The notes below the pieces were generated by a model that had not been told where the DNA came from, did no database searches, and was given only the letters and a program-made list of their open reading frames with translations. Shown here one piece after another: positions 16,417 to 24,556 of a stretch of 27,217 nt of DNA. This DNA is from CAZELM01 sp964512995. Lineage in GTDB: Bacteria > CSSED10-310. The first letter of the stretch is position 1. The number at the start of each line of letters is the position of its first letter. The stretch covers positions 1 to 27,217 of the forward strand of contig CAZELM010000053.1 of assembly GCA_964512995.1 (NCBI GenBank), given 5' to 3'. A program made the position numbers and the translations under genes.

Positions 16417-18149
16417 ATCGACCTCCTCAAGATAAAACCGATGGCATCCGGCCCATCTCCCATTTCAATATTACGAATTCGATCGTCACCGTTCCGAGTG
16501 TCGATCAGATACAGCATATCCTGATTGAACTCCAGCACCCATAACTTTCCGGCGGGATCGATCGCCAGGCCGGAGATGAAATTCAGACCCTGACCCGATC
16601 CAGGCATTGCGAGTGGTGTCATCCGCGTCAGACTCGCCAGATCGATCCGGCCCACCGAGCCATCCATTGCACTGGCCGTATAGAGCCGATCCGCACCGAA
16701 GACCATCTCCAGAGGCGCATCCGCCATTTCAATGCAATCGATTAGTTCCCCGGATGGGATCGAAACAATGCAGATGTTGCCATTTCCGATAAAGCCCTGT
16801 CCGACCGCATAATCACCGGCACTGGCAATCCACAACCAGTCGGGATACCGGGAGTCCCATTCGATGCCGACGGTATTCCGGCCAGGCACGGTGATCCAAT
16901 CCCGCATCTGATGTGTCGGGCAATTGATTCGGCAGATAATTCCAGAACCACCCGCAACAAATGTATCATCCAGATTTGCGCAGGCGACATAACAGGTATC
17001 TCCCACGATGACCATGTCCGTCGGCCGAGCCCATGTGGCGGTTCCTGGATCATGCGGCAGTTCATCGCTCCCCGGTAATTCCAATTCATCGATGACTTCT
17101 CCGGAATCCACCCGGATCAGCGACAGCGTATTCGTCAGAAAATTTGACACATAGCACTGATTGGCATCCAGGAAGGCCATCGAAAATGGATTCCTGCCTG
17201 TACCCACACTGATCTCCTGGATGCGCTGAAGCGATTCGATCGCGTAAACACCAATGGAATTTGACAGACTATTGACAATATAAAACCGATCATCGTGAAC
17301 CACAATCTGATTGGGAGCCTGACCGGTCCATGCCACATGCGGATTTACGGAATAATCCCGGCCATCGATCGCCCAGATATCCTCTCCGAGCCCATTTGCA
17401 ATCACGGCAGTCACATTCCCATCAACTGGGGTTGGTGTCGGCGATCCCGGATTGGATGTCGGTGTGGGAGTTGGTGGTTCTCCTGCAACAACCGCCACCA
17501 GGAATCGAACCGTTTCCGCTCCTGTAGCGATTTCGTATTCGGTGAGCGACATGGGCTGGCTTCCAAACAGCGCGGTCAGATCCATCGGAATGGTGGTTTC
17601 GTCCGGGAAAGACACATACTGCCAGCTCCCATCGGAAATCCGATTCAATAAACCGATATCTTCGATGGATGCCCAACTGAATCCGGTGACAAATCCGTCA
17701 GGGAGTTGCATTCCGGTAAAGGGTTCAATGCTGTAATCACTGAAATCCGCTGAATAATATTGCCCGGTCTGGCTATCCCGGTACAGGAGTTCATCGACGG
17801 AACGTCCGGGTGATGCCAATACGGATAGCATCCCGGAGCCATCCGGCAGTCCAAACAGATTTCTGAATTTCCAGTTATCGATCTTGAGTAGCGGATTGAA
17901 TGTCAGAGCATCGAGAATGATCATTTCCGATTCACCCGCGATAATCAGCCATTCATCGCCATCTCCGGACAGTGTATTGACGGCAGTCACAGTCTGAATA
18001 TCGGTGATTCCGCAGTGAGACTGCAGAAACCCGGTGATATCGTATCCGATGGCTTGCTCGATATCATATAGAACGATATAACTCTGATCCGCCAAGGCCT
18101 GGCTCGTGATCAGACCGAATAACACTGCCATTCCGATCAATTTCCACAT
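16413..18149 (-). CDS. Secreted YncE-like beta-propeller protein, BtuG-like by context
   Basis: This 578-residue exported protein has a signal peptide at 1-20 (FGLITSQALA). An N-terminal beta-domain (about 22-225) and a TPTPTSNPGSPTPTP linker precede a C-terminal propeller. The propeller shows YncE-style blades: NPHVAWTGQAPNQIVVHDDR, FYIVNSLSNSIGVYAIESL, CYVSNFLTNTLSLIRVDSG, LYTASAMDGSVGRIDLASL. In Bacteroides, BtuG is a YncE-like surface propeller that binds cobalamin very tightly and caps BtuB. Here the propeller lies directly after the BtuB-like gene (18-bp gap) under a cobalamin riboswitch, so the same role is a fair inference. It lacks an obvious lipobox, unlike BtuG lipoproteins. The ATG at 18149 follows GGAGGA. 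Confidence 0.85.
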   Translation of the reverse strand: MWKLIGMAVLFGLITSQALADQSYIVLYDIEQAIGYDITGFLQSHCGITDIQTVTAVNTLSGDGDEWLIIAGESEMIILDALTFNPLLKIDNWKFRNLFGLPDGSGMLSVLASPGRSVDELLYRDSQTGQYYSADFSDYSIEPFTGMQLPDGFVTGFSWASIEDIGLLNRISDGSWQYVSFPDETTIPMDLTALFGSQPMSLTEYEIATGAETVRFLVAVVAGEPPTPTPTSNPGSPTPTPVDGNVTAVIANGLGEDIWAIDGRDYSVNPHVAWTGQAPNQIVVHDDRFYIVNSLSNSIGVYAIESLQRIQEISVGTGRNPFSMAFLDANQCYVSNFLTNTLSLIRVDSGEVIDELELPGSDELPHDPGTATWARPTDMVIVGDTCYVACANLDDTFVAGGSGIICRINCPTHQMRDWITVPGRNTVGIEWDSRYPDWLWIASAGDYAVGQGFIGNGNICIVSIPSGELIDCIEMADAPLEMVFGADRLYTASAMDGSVGRIDLASLTRMTPLAMPGSGQGLNFISGLAIDPAGKLWVLEFNQDMLYLIDTRNGDDRIRNIEMGDGPDAIGFILRRSI

Positions 18150-18167
18150 TCGTGTTTCCTCCCATGA

Positions 18168-20189
18168 TCAATATCGAAATGTGATCCCAGCAAAATAGCT
18201 TCGAGGCGGTAAGGGGAATCCTCGAACATCGACCACGTCATCACTGGTCACATTCTTGACCTCCAGACCCATCTGTATCCATTCCGTCATCACCACGCTC
18301 ACTCCCAGATTTCCGGTCTGCCGGTCGGGGAGCCATTTTGTGCCGGAACGTGTCAGATAATTGCCACCGATATAGTGCCACTCCGCAAACCAGTTCAGAA
18401 AGTGGATGTTCCATTCCAGTCGGGTAAACAGATCGTGTTCCGGTTTTCCGGGAATCTGTCTGCCCCGATAATTCCGGTCATCCGTCCGATCGATTGCCTC
18501 CATCCATGTGTAGGATGTGGAAATTCGGACTGAATCGGAGACAGCCCATGATATATCCAGCTCTGTTCCCCGCGATCGGACCCGACCGATATTGAATGGT
18601 TTATATCGAAATCCAGACAGCAGAATGTATTGAATCAAATCGTCCGTATCCATCAGAAACGCAGCACATTCGGCTCGAAACCGGGAGGATTCCCAGGAGA
18701 TCCCCAAATCGTAACTACGTCCTTTCTCGGCCTGAAGATCCGGATTGCCTGTTATGAACCCCGTATTCATGTAAAGCTCGTTGAATGAGGGCGATCGAAA
18801 CGCGGCTCCTGCATTCGATTTCAGCGATAATTCCGGCATTATAAACCATCGAACACCCAGTTTGGGACTGAACCGATCGCCCACATCCGAAATCCGATCG
18901 TATCGAGCGATTGCTGTGACCCAGAATGAATCGGTTCCGATATTCATATCGTTTTTGCCTGAAACCGACCAGGATCTTCGATCGGGACTATTAAAATCAG
19001 GGTCTTGGAGTCGTTCATCCAGAAAATGCAGTGAAACGGAGCCATTTCCGCGTGCATATCCGAACCGGGATGCCGCTGTGCCATTCCAGGAATCGGTTCT
19101 CTGATGCGTATGCACGGGTACGCCGATCTGTTCTCCCTCCGGATCATCAAAATCGAGCCCGGTGCGATGGCCTGCCAGATCCACCGTGATATCACTGTTA
19201 TCATGAAACAGATTGGCACGCTTAAACCGCACCGTTCCGGAAATCCGGCGATCGGTCTGCTCCGCATGGCCGGACGGAAATGTCACCATTCCCGGAACTC
19301 CTTTTGTTGAATGGATCGTTTCGACATGCCCCGACACGGACCACGGATCCTGTTCAGGCAAACTCCACCACAACCGTCCACCGATATTCCGGAAGGCATT
19401 ATTGATCCGGACATCTTTGAAATCATCCTGGGAGTTGGTCTCCGTGCCATTATCGTTGTTGAATCGAAAATCACCATCGCTTCCGGAGTAAAACAACTGG
19501 AATGATGTCAGAAGTCGGGGTTGGTTCAGGTGTGTATCCAGGCCGGTTTCCAGCGTCGAAAAGGATCCCCATTTCACAAAGCCCCCGAGTTGGATTCCTG
19601 GTTGAGCTGATTTTCTGGAAATCAGATTGATGACGCCTCCAACCGCACCATCTCCAAATACAGCGGAATCAGCACCCCGAAGCACTTCGATGCGATCGAT
19701 GGTGGCGAGTGGAATATTGGCGAGGTCAACATTCGCATCGGAGCTGGTGTTGAGCCGAACGCCATCGAGCAGCACCAGAACCTGATTGGAAGAGGAGCCA
19801 CGGATGGATACTGTGGAAAACTTGCCCAGTCCGCCAAAATCCCGCACGGAGATACCAACGGATCCAGACAGAAGATCTGGCAGGGTTTGAAACCGGGGGA
19901 GATTCGGATCGAGTGAAATGGTGGTGATAAATGCCGGCAACTCCTGGATCGCCGAAGATTCGACAGACTGATCATTTTCAACCTGGATTGATGTGGAATA
20001 CACGTAGGAATCTTTGGATTCATCGTATTGGAATTGTGTTGAATCGGAAGACACATCGGAAGCGGAAGCGGTCAGGACAAACAGGCAAAAACACCAACTC
20101 AACAGTGTGATTCGAAGAATAGCCAAAGCAATACGATTTCCACAGGGTGAGTGATGAAGTCGAGTTGGAGGAACGGCTTCAGGGCTCAA
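18168..20189 (-). CDS. btuB: TonB-dependent outer-membrane receptor, BtuB-like (cobalamin)
   Basis: This 673-residue receptor should import cobalamin across the outer membrane using TonB energy. After a signal peptide (about 20-43, LLSWCFCLFVLTASA), a plug domain shows LPDLLSGSVGISVRDFGG, STVSIRGSSSNQVLVLLDGV, IDRIEVLRGADSAVFGDGA and GGVINLISRK. The rest alternates in the manner of a 22-strand barrel and ends in an aromatic residue (GITFRY). The start is TTG at 20189, five bases after GTGAGG; no ATG or GTG precedes the signal peptide. Cobalamin specificity rests on the riboswitch just upstream rather than on the receptor sequence itself. It is the first gene of a four-gene operon of exported proteins. 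Confidence 0.9.
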   Translation of the reverse strand: MSPEAVPPTRLHHSPCGNRIALAILRITLLSWCFCLFVLTASASDVSSDSTQFQYDESKDSYVYSTSIQVENDQSVESSAIQELPAFITTISLDPNLPRFQTLPDLLSGSVGISVRDFGGLGKFSTVSIRGSSSNQVLVLLDGVRLNTSSDANVDLANIPLATIDRIEVLRGADSAVFGDGAVGGVINLISRKSAQPGIQLGGFVKWGSFSTLETGLDTHLNQPRLLTSFQLFYSGSDGDFRFNNDNGTETNSQDDFKDVRINNAFRNIGGRLWWSLPEQDPWSVSGHVETIHSTKGVPGMVTFPSGHAEQTDRRISGTVRFKRANLFHDNSDITVDLAGHRTGLDFDDPEGEQIGVPVHTHQRTDSWNGTAASRFGYARGNGSVSLHFLDERLQDPDFNSPDRRSWSVSGKNDMNIGTDSFWVTAIARYDRISDVGDRFSPKLGVRWFIMPELSLKSNAGAAFRSPSFNELYMNTGFITGNPDLQAEKGRSYDLGISWESSRFRAECAAFLMDTDDLIQYILLSGFRYKPFNIGRVRSRGTELDISWAVSDSVRISTSYTWMEAIDRTDDRNYRGRQIPGKPEHDLFTRLEWNIHFLNWFAEWHYIGGNYLTRSGTKWLPDRQTGNLGVSVVMTEWIQMGLEVKNVTSDDVVDVRGFPLPPRSYFAGITFRY

Positions 20190-20190
20190 A

Positions 20191-20215
20191 GCATCCTCAC
20201 CCCTCGAAGGATACC
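20191..20215 (-). promoter_or_regulatory. Expression-platform hairpin covering the receptor ribosome site
   Basis: On the minus strand ATCCT (20212-20208) pairs with AGGAT (20197-20193) around the loop TCGAGGGGTG. The AGG of the ribosome site GTGAGG (20200-20195) falls in this stem, five bases before the TTG start. This suggests control of translation initiation, with the loop free to contact the aptamer. There is no T-tract, so a terminator is not indicated. Confidence 0.6.
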
Positions 20216-20225
20216 AGAGCAGCAG

Positions 20226-20395
20226 GATCGTGGGTGTCCTGGCTTCCGGATCAGCCTACTTCCTGTCCTTCCCAGATGATTCCAGTGGATATCAGGTTTC
20301 GTACCCGGTTACAGTTGCGGGACAGCGCTGGATTTTCACCGGCTTCCCCAATTGGATCGTGCATTTTCTGACCGGTTTAGATCAACCGGTTCAGG
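20226..20395 (-). promoter_or_regulatory. Cobalamin riboswitch (aptamer)
   Basis: On the minus strand the core has GGGAAGCCGGTGAAAATCC, then GCTGTCCCGCAACTGTAA, CCACTGG, GGGAAGG, AGTAGG and the B12 box AGCCAGGACACC (about 20234-20245). These are the conserved blocks of the AdoCbl-type class in the right order. A CCGGTT/AACCGG hairpin precedes the core. It controls the BtuB-like receptor operon; high cobalamin should repress it. Confidence 0.95.
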
Positions 20396-20398
20396 GTA

Positions 20399-20428
20399 GT
20401 TCTAACAAACCCAGTTATTCCTTGTCAA
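20399..20428 (-). promoter_or_regulatory. Promoter of the cobalamin riboswitch operon
   Basis: A perfect TTGACA (20428-20423, minus strand) is followed after 18 bp by TAGAAC (20404-20399). Transcription would start near 20392, at the 5' edge of the riboswitch. The -35 box lies just after the stop codon region of the upstream small gene's frame start of termination (TAA at 20417-20415 lies within the spacer), so the two operons abut. Confidence 0.6.
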
Positions 20429-20702
20429 ATAATTCAATGGAGAATAACCCCAGGTGTGGGATAATAAATTCAATCTCTGTTGGACAATCCTGAAGGAGTT
20501 CTCTGGCAAGATAGACAGATATATTTTCAACACAAAACAGTTCAAAGTTATCGGGATTATCTGGATATGCCATCCGACCGGACAGCGTTTTAAATGCGTT
20601 TCATCACCCTGCGACGACGAAAAACATGCCGATCGAGAGGACTCCGCCACAATGTCGAATATACTGCTTGAATGATTCCGACCTGATTACCATAGTTCGC
20701 AT
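20415..20702 (-). CDS. Putative small selenoprotein with tandem Sec-Sec (two in-frame TGA), CC/Se-motif-like
   Basis: The frame starts at ATG 20702, seven bases after GGTGG and 27 bases after the DUF1877 stop, and ends at TAA 20415: 95 codons. Codons 33 and 34 are both TGA (20606-20601). Coding character continues on each side: SFKQYIRHCGGVLSIGMFF before, and AYPDNPDNFELF, ISVYLARELL, EIEFII, LGLFSIELFDKE after. A SECIS-like hairpin with a GGUC loop follows at the right distance. The overall pattern (short helix, GG, strand, two-residue redox motif, then a Tyr/Val beta region) resembles the small CC/Se-motif proteins, in which Cys and Sec alternate; this likeness is from memory. Alternatives are a pseudogene with two CGA-to-TGA changes, or a 52-residue peptide from Met44. 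Redox function is inferred. Confidence 0.68.
20569..20586 (-). promoter_or_regulatory. SECIS-like stem-loop
   Basis: On the minus strand GCTGTCC (20586-20580) pairs with GGATGGC (20575-20569), seven pairs including two G-U, closing the loop GGUC (20579-20576). The loop begins 21 nt after the second TGA. The E. coli fdhF SECIS also carries a GGUC apical loop at a comparable distance, and SelB reads that loop. Confidence 0.62.
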
Positions 20703-20729
20703 GACAAATCCACCCAAATGTAAAACTGA

Positions 20730-21218
20730 TCACTCCGTCAGATGAAAAATAATCCCATTTCCTTTACGTTCTGCACTTTGGAAAAACAACAGAACATCCT
20801 GAAAAGCCATTTTCAGTTCTTCGACTCCCTGCTCATTTCCATCATTCCACCAATAGGTCGGAGTAATGCCTTCATAGCGGAACAAACGAAGATCCATGTT
20901 GCTCCACAGGACATCCTGATCGATTTTCAAAATTGCACCAAGAACCTCCCGAACCTCCTCTGGCCGAAGATAAAGCACGCGAAATTCTTCCTTTTCGGGA
21001 GTGATGAGTGGTGTTCCGCCGAGGACGATCTTTGAAAACGGTGGATCACCGTGCCATGGGTTTCCGGTCAGCAGAAAATGGAGACCGTGCCATGTCCGAT
21101 AAATATCCAGGATATCACCGTCAAAATTCTCGACAAAATCATGGAATGTTTCCATTTCGGTCAGCATCCGATCCAATTGTTCTGGAGTTACCTGATAATA
21201 GGTTCCCATTAATGACAT
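20730..21218 (-). CDS. DUF1877/YfbM-family protein
   Basis: This is a 162-residue cytoplasmic protein of unknown function. Family hallmarks are the start MGTYYQVTPEQLDRML, then DIYRTWHGLHFLLTGNPWHG, the LGGTPL loop, YLRPEEVREV and a C-terminal helix ending LFFQSAERKGNGIIFHL. The chosen start is ATG 21218, nine bases after GGAGG (21228-21232); an in-frame GTG/ATG upstream at 21242 would place the ribosome site inside the gene. A good promoter lies at 21356-21384. The putative selenoprotein follows 27 bases downstream in the same frame, so the two are probably co-transcribed. No link between them is known to me. Confidence 0.88.
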   Translation of the reverse strand: MSLMGTYYQVTPEQLDRMLTEMETFHDFVENFDGDILDIYRTWHGLHFLLTGNPWHGDPPFSKIVLGGTPLITPEKEEFRVLYLRPEEVREVLGAILKIDQDVLWSNMDLRLFRYEGITPTYWWNDGNEQGVEELKMAFQDVLLFFQSAERKGNGIIFHLTE

Positions 21219-21355
21219 CTGAAATATCCTCCTATTCACCAAATATCCATTCGAGTGTCCAACAGATCAGCGGATTTCTCCAGATCGTCCCATTTCCTGA
21301 AATCACCGCATTGCGTTTATATAAACAGGAAAAACAGCTATTTTTCCTAAAGCGG

Positions 21356-21384
21356 AATATAGAGACTTTTTCAAAGGTTGTCAC
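21356..21384 (-). promoter_or_regulatory. Promoter of the DUF1877/selenoprotein operon
   Basis: On the minus strand GTGACA (21384-21379) and TATATT (21361-21356) are separated by exactly 17 bp. The transcript would begin near 21349, about 130 nt upstream of the ATG. Confidence 0.65.
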
Positions 21385-21573
21385 GTACAAATCGCGACCT
21401 TGAATAATAAACAATACGACTATTTGGGTGATACCGACCCGGAGAAGTGTATTCGGTGTTCCCGATTTTATATTTATTCAATAAGCATTCAATGATGTAT
21501 CATTTTTCCTGATTACTTCCAAGTTTTATTTGGATTATCGGGTATGCAGGTATTATTTATCATCCAAATTCTA

Positions 21574-21604
21574 TTTACACCTTCATCAGGAAATCTGCTA
21601 TAAT
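21574..21604 (+). promoter_or_regulatory. Promoter of the TGA-interrupted secreted protein gene
   Basis: TTTACA (21574-21579) and a perfect TATAAT (21599-21604) are separated by 19 bp. A start near 21611 gives a 28-nt leader to the GTG at 21639, which rules out the ATG at 21606 as the translation start. Confidence 0.55.
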
Positions 21605-21638
21605 AATGAATGAAAATTTTTATTCAGGAGGTGCGATC

Positions 21639-22391
21639 GTGCAGCATTACTATCACTACATTGCAGTCATATTGAATATGGCCGCATTTCTCCTTTTTGG
21701 CGGTCTGTCGGCTGTCGGACAGAGTCCTGCGGTAGCCGACACGGTCCATGAGTTCATGATTTCGGATTCTGCGTATGTTGAGTTTGACGCGAACTTCATC
21801 CGGATCATTCCAGCATCGGGTGTAACAACGGATTGGGAGTTTTCCTGGGATGCATTGGGCTATGCCCATATTCTCCATAAAAGCGATGGGTCGGCTGAAG
21901 GGTGACTATTGGGTCTGGGTCCGTTGGATCCGAAAATCTCCGACAGCATTGCCGCTTATCAGTACCCCAAAATTTCCATTTTATGGGACGTTCAAAAATC
22001 TCACATTGGAAATACCATCATCATTCAGGAAAAACCCCATGATCACTATATCCCGCTGGAATTAATCTGGACTGCTAAAGAAGAGGACGGACATACCAAT
22101 CTGGAAGGTTGTTCAGATGGGAACAAAATCTATTATATTTCGGAAGGAGCCATCGTGGTGCAGTATACGGGAATCCGCGTCACCGATGCCAATGGAAAAG
22201 ATCTGCGGTTTATGTTGTACACATCCAATGGATCAAATCCCCAATGGCAGATCGATGACCATGGTGCGACCTATCCACTTCGGATTGAAGGTCGTCTGGA
22301 TGTCTTCCCCAAAACCACCGAAACGATCTCTTGTGACATGTTTCTGACAAAACCCGATTTCAGTGCTATCTGGTCACAACCAATCCAATAG
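21639..22391 (+). pseudogene. Secreted hypothetical protein gene interrupted by one in-frame TGA
   Basis: Translation should start at GTG 21639, behind AGGAGG, giving a signal peptide (AVILNMAAFLLFGGLSAVGQ). The frame meets TGA at codon 89 (21903-21905) and then continues in the same frame for 161 codons to TAG at 22391, with no other stop. The later part is clearly protein-like: PLDPKISDSIAAYQYPKISI, GNKIYYISEGAIVVQYTGI, ANGKDLRFMLYTSNGSNPQW. The simplest reading is a nonsense change (CGA or TGG to TGA) or a base error. Sec insertion is possible: GGGTCC/GGATCC forms a stem with loop GTT 17 nt after the TGA, but no redox motif surrounds it. No family is recognised; the fold looks all-beta. 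Confidence 0.65.
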
Positions 22392-22483
22392 TCATCATTC
22401 CAAAGTCCCGTTCATCCGATTTCAGCACCACCTCATGATTCAGTGGTACGAGTACAGTTTCTGATTCAATTTGTGTTTCCATT

Positions 22484-22525
22484 CTCCATCAAAATCATTA
22501 TGATGCAATGGAGTTCTGCTTTTTT
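22484..22525 (+). terminator. Possible terminator after the interrupted secreted gene
   Basis: CTCCAT (22484-22489) pairs with ATGGAG (22508-22513), with extra inner pairing CATCA/TGATG, and six T follow at 22520-22525. The six-base gap before the T-tract weakens the call. Confidence 0.4.
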
Positions 22526-22678
22526 CAGGAATTATGATTTTTAATGTACCAACGATTAGGTCAAACAGAAATCAGCCGATTTTAAAATCGTACATCGTGA
22601 TCCTGAATCGGCTTACAAAATATCATTGTCAATGAATACTGTCATGGTTACTGAGTCTACAATTCGGGGAGGATTATC

Positions 22679-24535
22679 ATGAAACGGTTATGTTTGAATT
22701 CATTCGGTCGCTTTGCGGTATGGATCCCTGTCATGGTGATTTTGATTTTTGGATCTTCGACAACCAGAGCAGCCGATCTTTGGGTACCCGCAGGATACTC
22801 AACCATTCAGGCAGCCATTGATGCTGCTTCAGCCGGCGATACGGTCTGGGTCAGTGATGGCACTTACACAGGAGCCGGCAATAATGGACTTGATTTTCAG
22901 GGAAAAGCCATCACGGTCCGATCGGAGAATGGTCCGGGATCCTGTACCATCGACTGTCAGAATACAAATCGAGCATTCAATTTCCAGAATGGCGAAACAG
23001 GTACATCCATCCTCAATGGCTTCACAATTGCCAATGGAGAATCCAGAGACAGTAATGGTGGCGGTGGTATCTATATCAATAACGCATCGCCAACCATTCA
23101 GAATTGCGTATTTGATCATTGTGTCGCATGGCTGTTTTATTCTGATGGAGCCGGGATCCGGGCCATCAACAGCAACTCCCTCATCACCCATTCGACTTTC
23201 ACGAGCAATACCAGCAATTCAATGGGCGGAGGGATTGTGCAGGAGGGTGGTACTCTGACGATCAGTCACTGTGCATTCACTGCCAACACGGCGAATACCG
23301 GTGGCGGAGTTATGGTATATATCGGAATTTCAACGGTGATCGAAAACTGCTCATTCCAGAACAATATCGACTCTTCCACAACATCGAATAATGGAGGTGG
23401 CGGGCTCTATGCTTACGGCGCCAGTGGATTCAGCAATATCATTCGTGCGTGCCTGTTCACAGGAAACAGTTCAACGGGTTATGGTGGTGGTGCTTCGCTG
23501 CATGGAGCGAATATCCTGGAAAACTGCCTGTTCACAGCAAATTCCGCAGCATACGGCGCAGCTTTAAACATTGATTCTCTGGGTTGCGACATTCAAAACA
23601 ACACGTTTGCCAATAATACTGCTTCGACAGCGGGTGGAGCGATCCATACAGTCACTACCGCACCAATAATAGTAAATTGCATCTTATGGGGAAATATACC
23701 ACCGGTTCAAATAAGTGGCGCACCCACTGTCACATACTGCGATGTCGAAGGGGGCTATTCTGGAACGGGGAATATCAACTGCGATCCCTTGTTCGTCGGT
23801 GCATCAGATTATCACATTCAGGCTGCCAGTTGCTGCATTGATGCGGGTTTGGATACAAGCGCACCATCGATCGACTATGATGGAGATGCCCGACCGAATG
23901 GTTGCCATGTGGATATCGGGTATGACGAAGCTTTAGATGGTGTAACGTGTACTCCGACGGAGACACCCATCCCGACAAACACACCGGTTCCACCAACCAG
24001 CACACCGACACGAACGGCAACCCCAACCCGAACCCCGCTTCCTCCCACATTTACCCCACGACCTCCCACTTCAACACCAACTCAAACACCCACACGAACA
24101 CCGACTCAAACACCCACACCAGAAGACACTCCTACCCCTAATGCCACGGATACACCAACACCAACACCAACGGATACTCCGACGATGACTCCAACAGATA
24201 CACCCACACCGACGGATACGCCAACACCCACACCGACGGATACGCCAACACCCACACCGACGGATACGCCGACGATGACTCCAACTAATACACCAACAGA
24301 AACACCGACCAACACGCCCACAGATACTCCGACACCGACGCCAACAGACACAGCAACGCCGACACCCACGCCCACTCCGACAGATACTTGGACACCTTCT
24401 CCGACACCGACGCCATCGATCACACCCACACCGCGACCCATTCCAACGACAACTCCCATTGGAACAGGATTGATAATGATCCTCTTCACTGCCTTGATCG
24501 CCGGATTCACGACTCGATATCGTCGTTCACAATAA
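22679..24535 (+). CDS. Secreted parallel beta-helix protein with TP-rich stalk and C-terminal anchor
   Basis: This 618-residue surface protein starts at ATG 22679, six bases after GGGGAGG. Residues 1-31 are a signal peptide. The segment YSTIQAAIDAASAGDTVWV opens a right-handed beta-helix (about 33-420) with repeated rungs such as GGGIYINNASPTIQNCVF, GGGIVQEGGTLTISHCAF, ENCLFTANSA and NNTFANNTASTAGGAIHT. Such helices occur in pectinase-like enzymes and in adhesins; no catalytic residues stand out. A low-complexity TPTPTDTPT stalk (about 425-585) leads to a hydrophobic segment and the basic tail RYRRSQ, which fits anchoring in or sorting at a membrane. It is a single gene with its own strong terminator. 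Confidence 0.9.
   Translation: MKRLCLNSFGRFAVWIPVMVILIFGSSTTRAADLWVPAGYSTIQAAIDAASAGDTVWVSDGTYTGAGNNGLDFQGKAITVRSENGPGSCTIDCQNTNRAFNFQNGETGTSILNGFTIANGESRDSNGGGGIYINNASPTIQNCVFDHCVAWLFYSDGAGIRAINSNSLITHSTFTSNTSNSMGGGIVQEGGTLTISHCAFTANTANTGGGVMVYIGISTVIENCSFQNNIDSSTTSNNGGGGLYAYGASGFSNIIRACLFTGNSSTGYGGGASLHGANILENCLFTANSAAYGAALNIDSLGCDIQNNTFANNTASTAGGAIHTVTTAPIIVNCILWGNIPPVQISGAPTVTYCDVEGGYSGTGNINCDPLFVGASDYHIQAASCCIDAGLDTSAPSIDYDGDARPNGCHVDIGYDEALDGVTCTPTETPIPTNTPVPPTSTPTRTATPTRTPLPPTFTPRPPTSTPTQTPTRTPTQTPTPEDTPTPNATDTPTPTPTDTPTMTPTDTPTPTDTPTPTPTDTPTPTPTDTPTMTPTNTPTETPTNTPTDTPTPTPTDTATPTPTPTPTDTWTPSPTPTPSITPTPRPIPTTTPIGTGLIMILFTALIAGFTTRYRRSQ
24070..24440 (+). repeat. TP-rich low-complexity coding repeat
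   Basis: The stalk is encoded by short degenerate repeats. A 24-bp unit (ACACCGACGGATACGCCAAC plus four bases) is visible near 24205-24270. It is likely to vary in length between strains. On the opposite strand it creates a long spurious Val/Gly frame. Confidence 0.75.
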
Positions 24536-24556
24536 AAATCGGTTGGTGTTGTTTAG

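Larger units (their letters stand above)
21219..21638. other. Divergent regulatory region
   Basis: This region drives the DUF1877/selenoprotein operon leftwards and the TGA-interrupted secreted gene rightwards. It holds two promoters, an A/T-rich stem-loop (AGGAAAAA/TTTTTCCT, 21327-21348) at the 5' end of the leftward transcript, and a perfect 12-bp palindrome GTTTATATAAAC (21315-21326). No protein-like frame is present. Confidence 0.55.

Noticed and set aside
20402..20650. 82-codon minus-strand ORF
   Set aside because: It overlaps the selenoprotein frame in another register, has no ribosome site, and looks less protein-like than the frame with the two TGA codons.
20415..22391. TGA reassigned to Trp or Gly throughout the genome
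   Set aside because: TGA ends several ordinary genes here (rodA, the TonB receptor, the propeller gene, DUF1877) at the expected places, and the long genes contain no in-frame TGA.
22574..22613. Inverted repeat AGCCGATT/AATCGGCT upstream of the beta-helix gene
   Set aside because: It has a 24-nt loop, no T-tract and no match to a riboswitch class I know; left as unexplained structure.
24106..24510. Val/Gly-rich minus-strand ORF
   Set aside because: It is the antisense shadow of the TP-rich stalk of the beta-helix gene.
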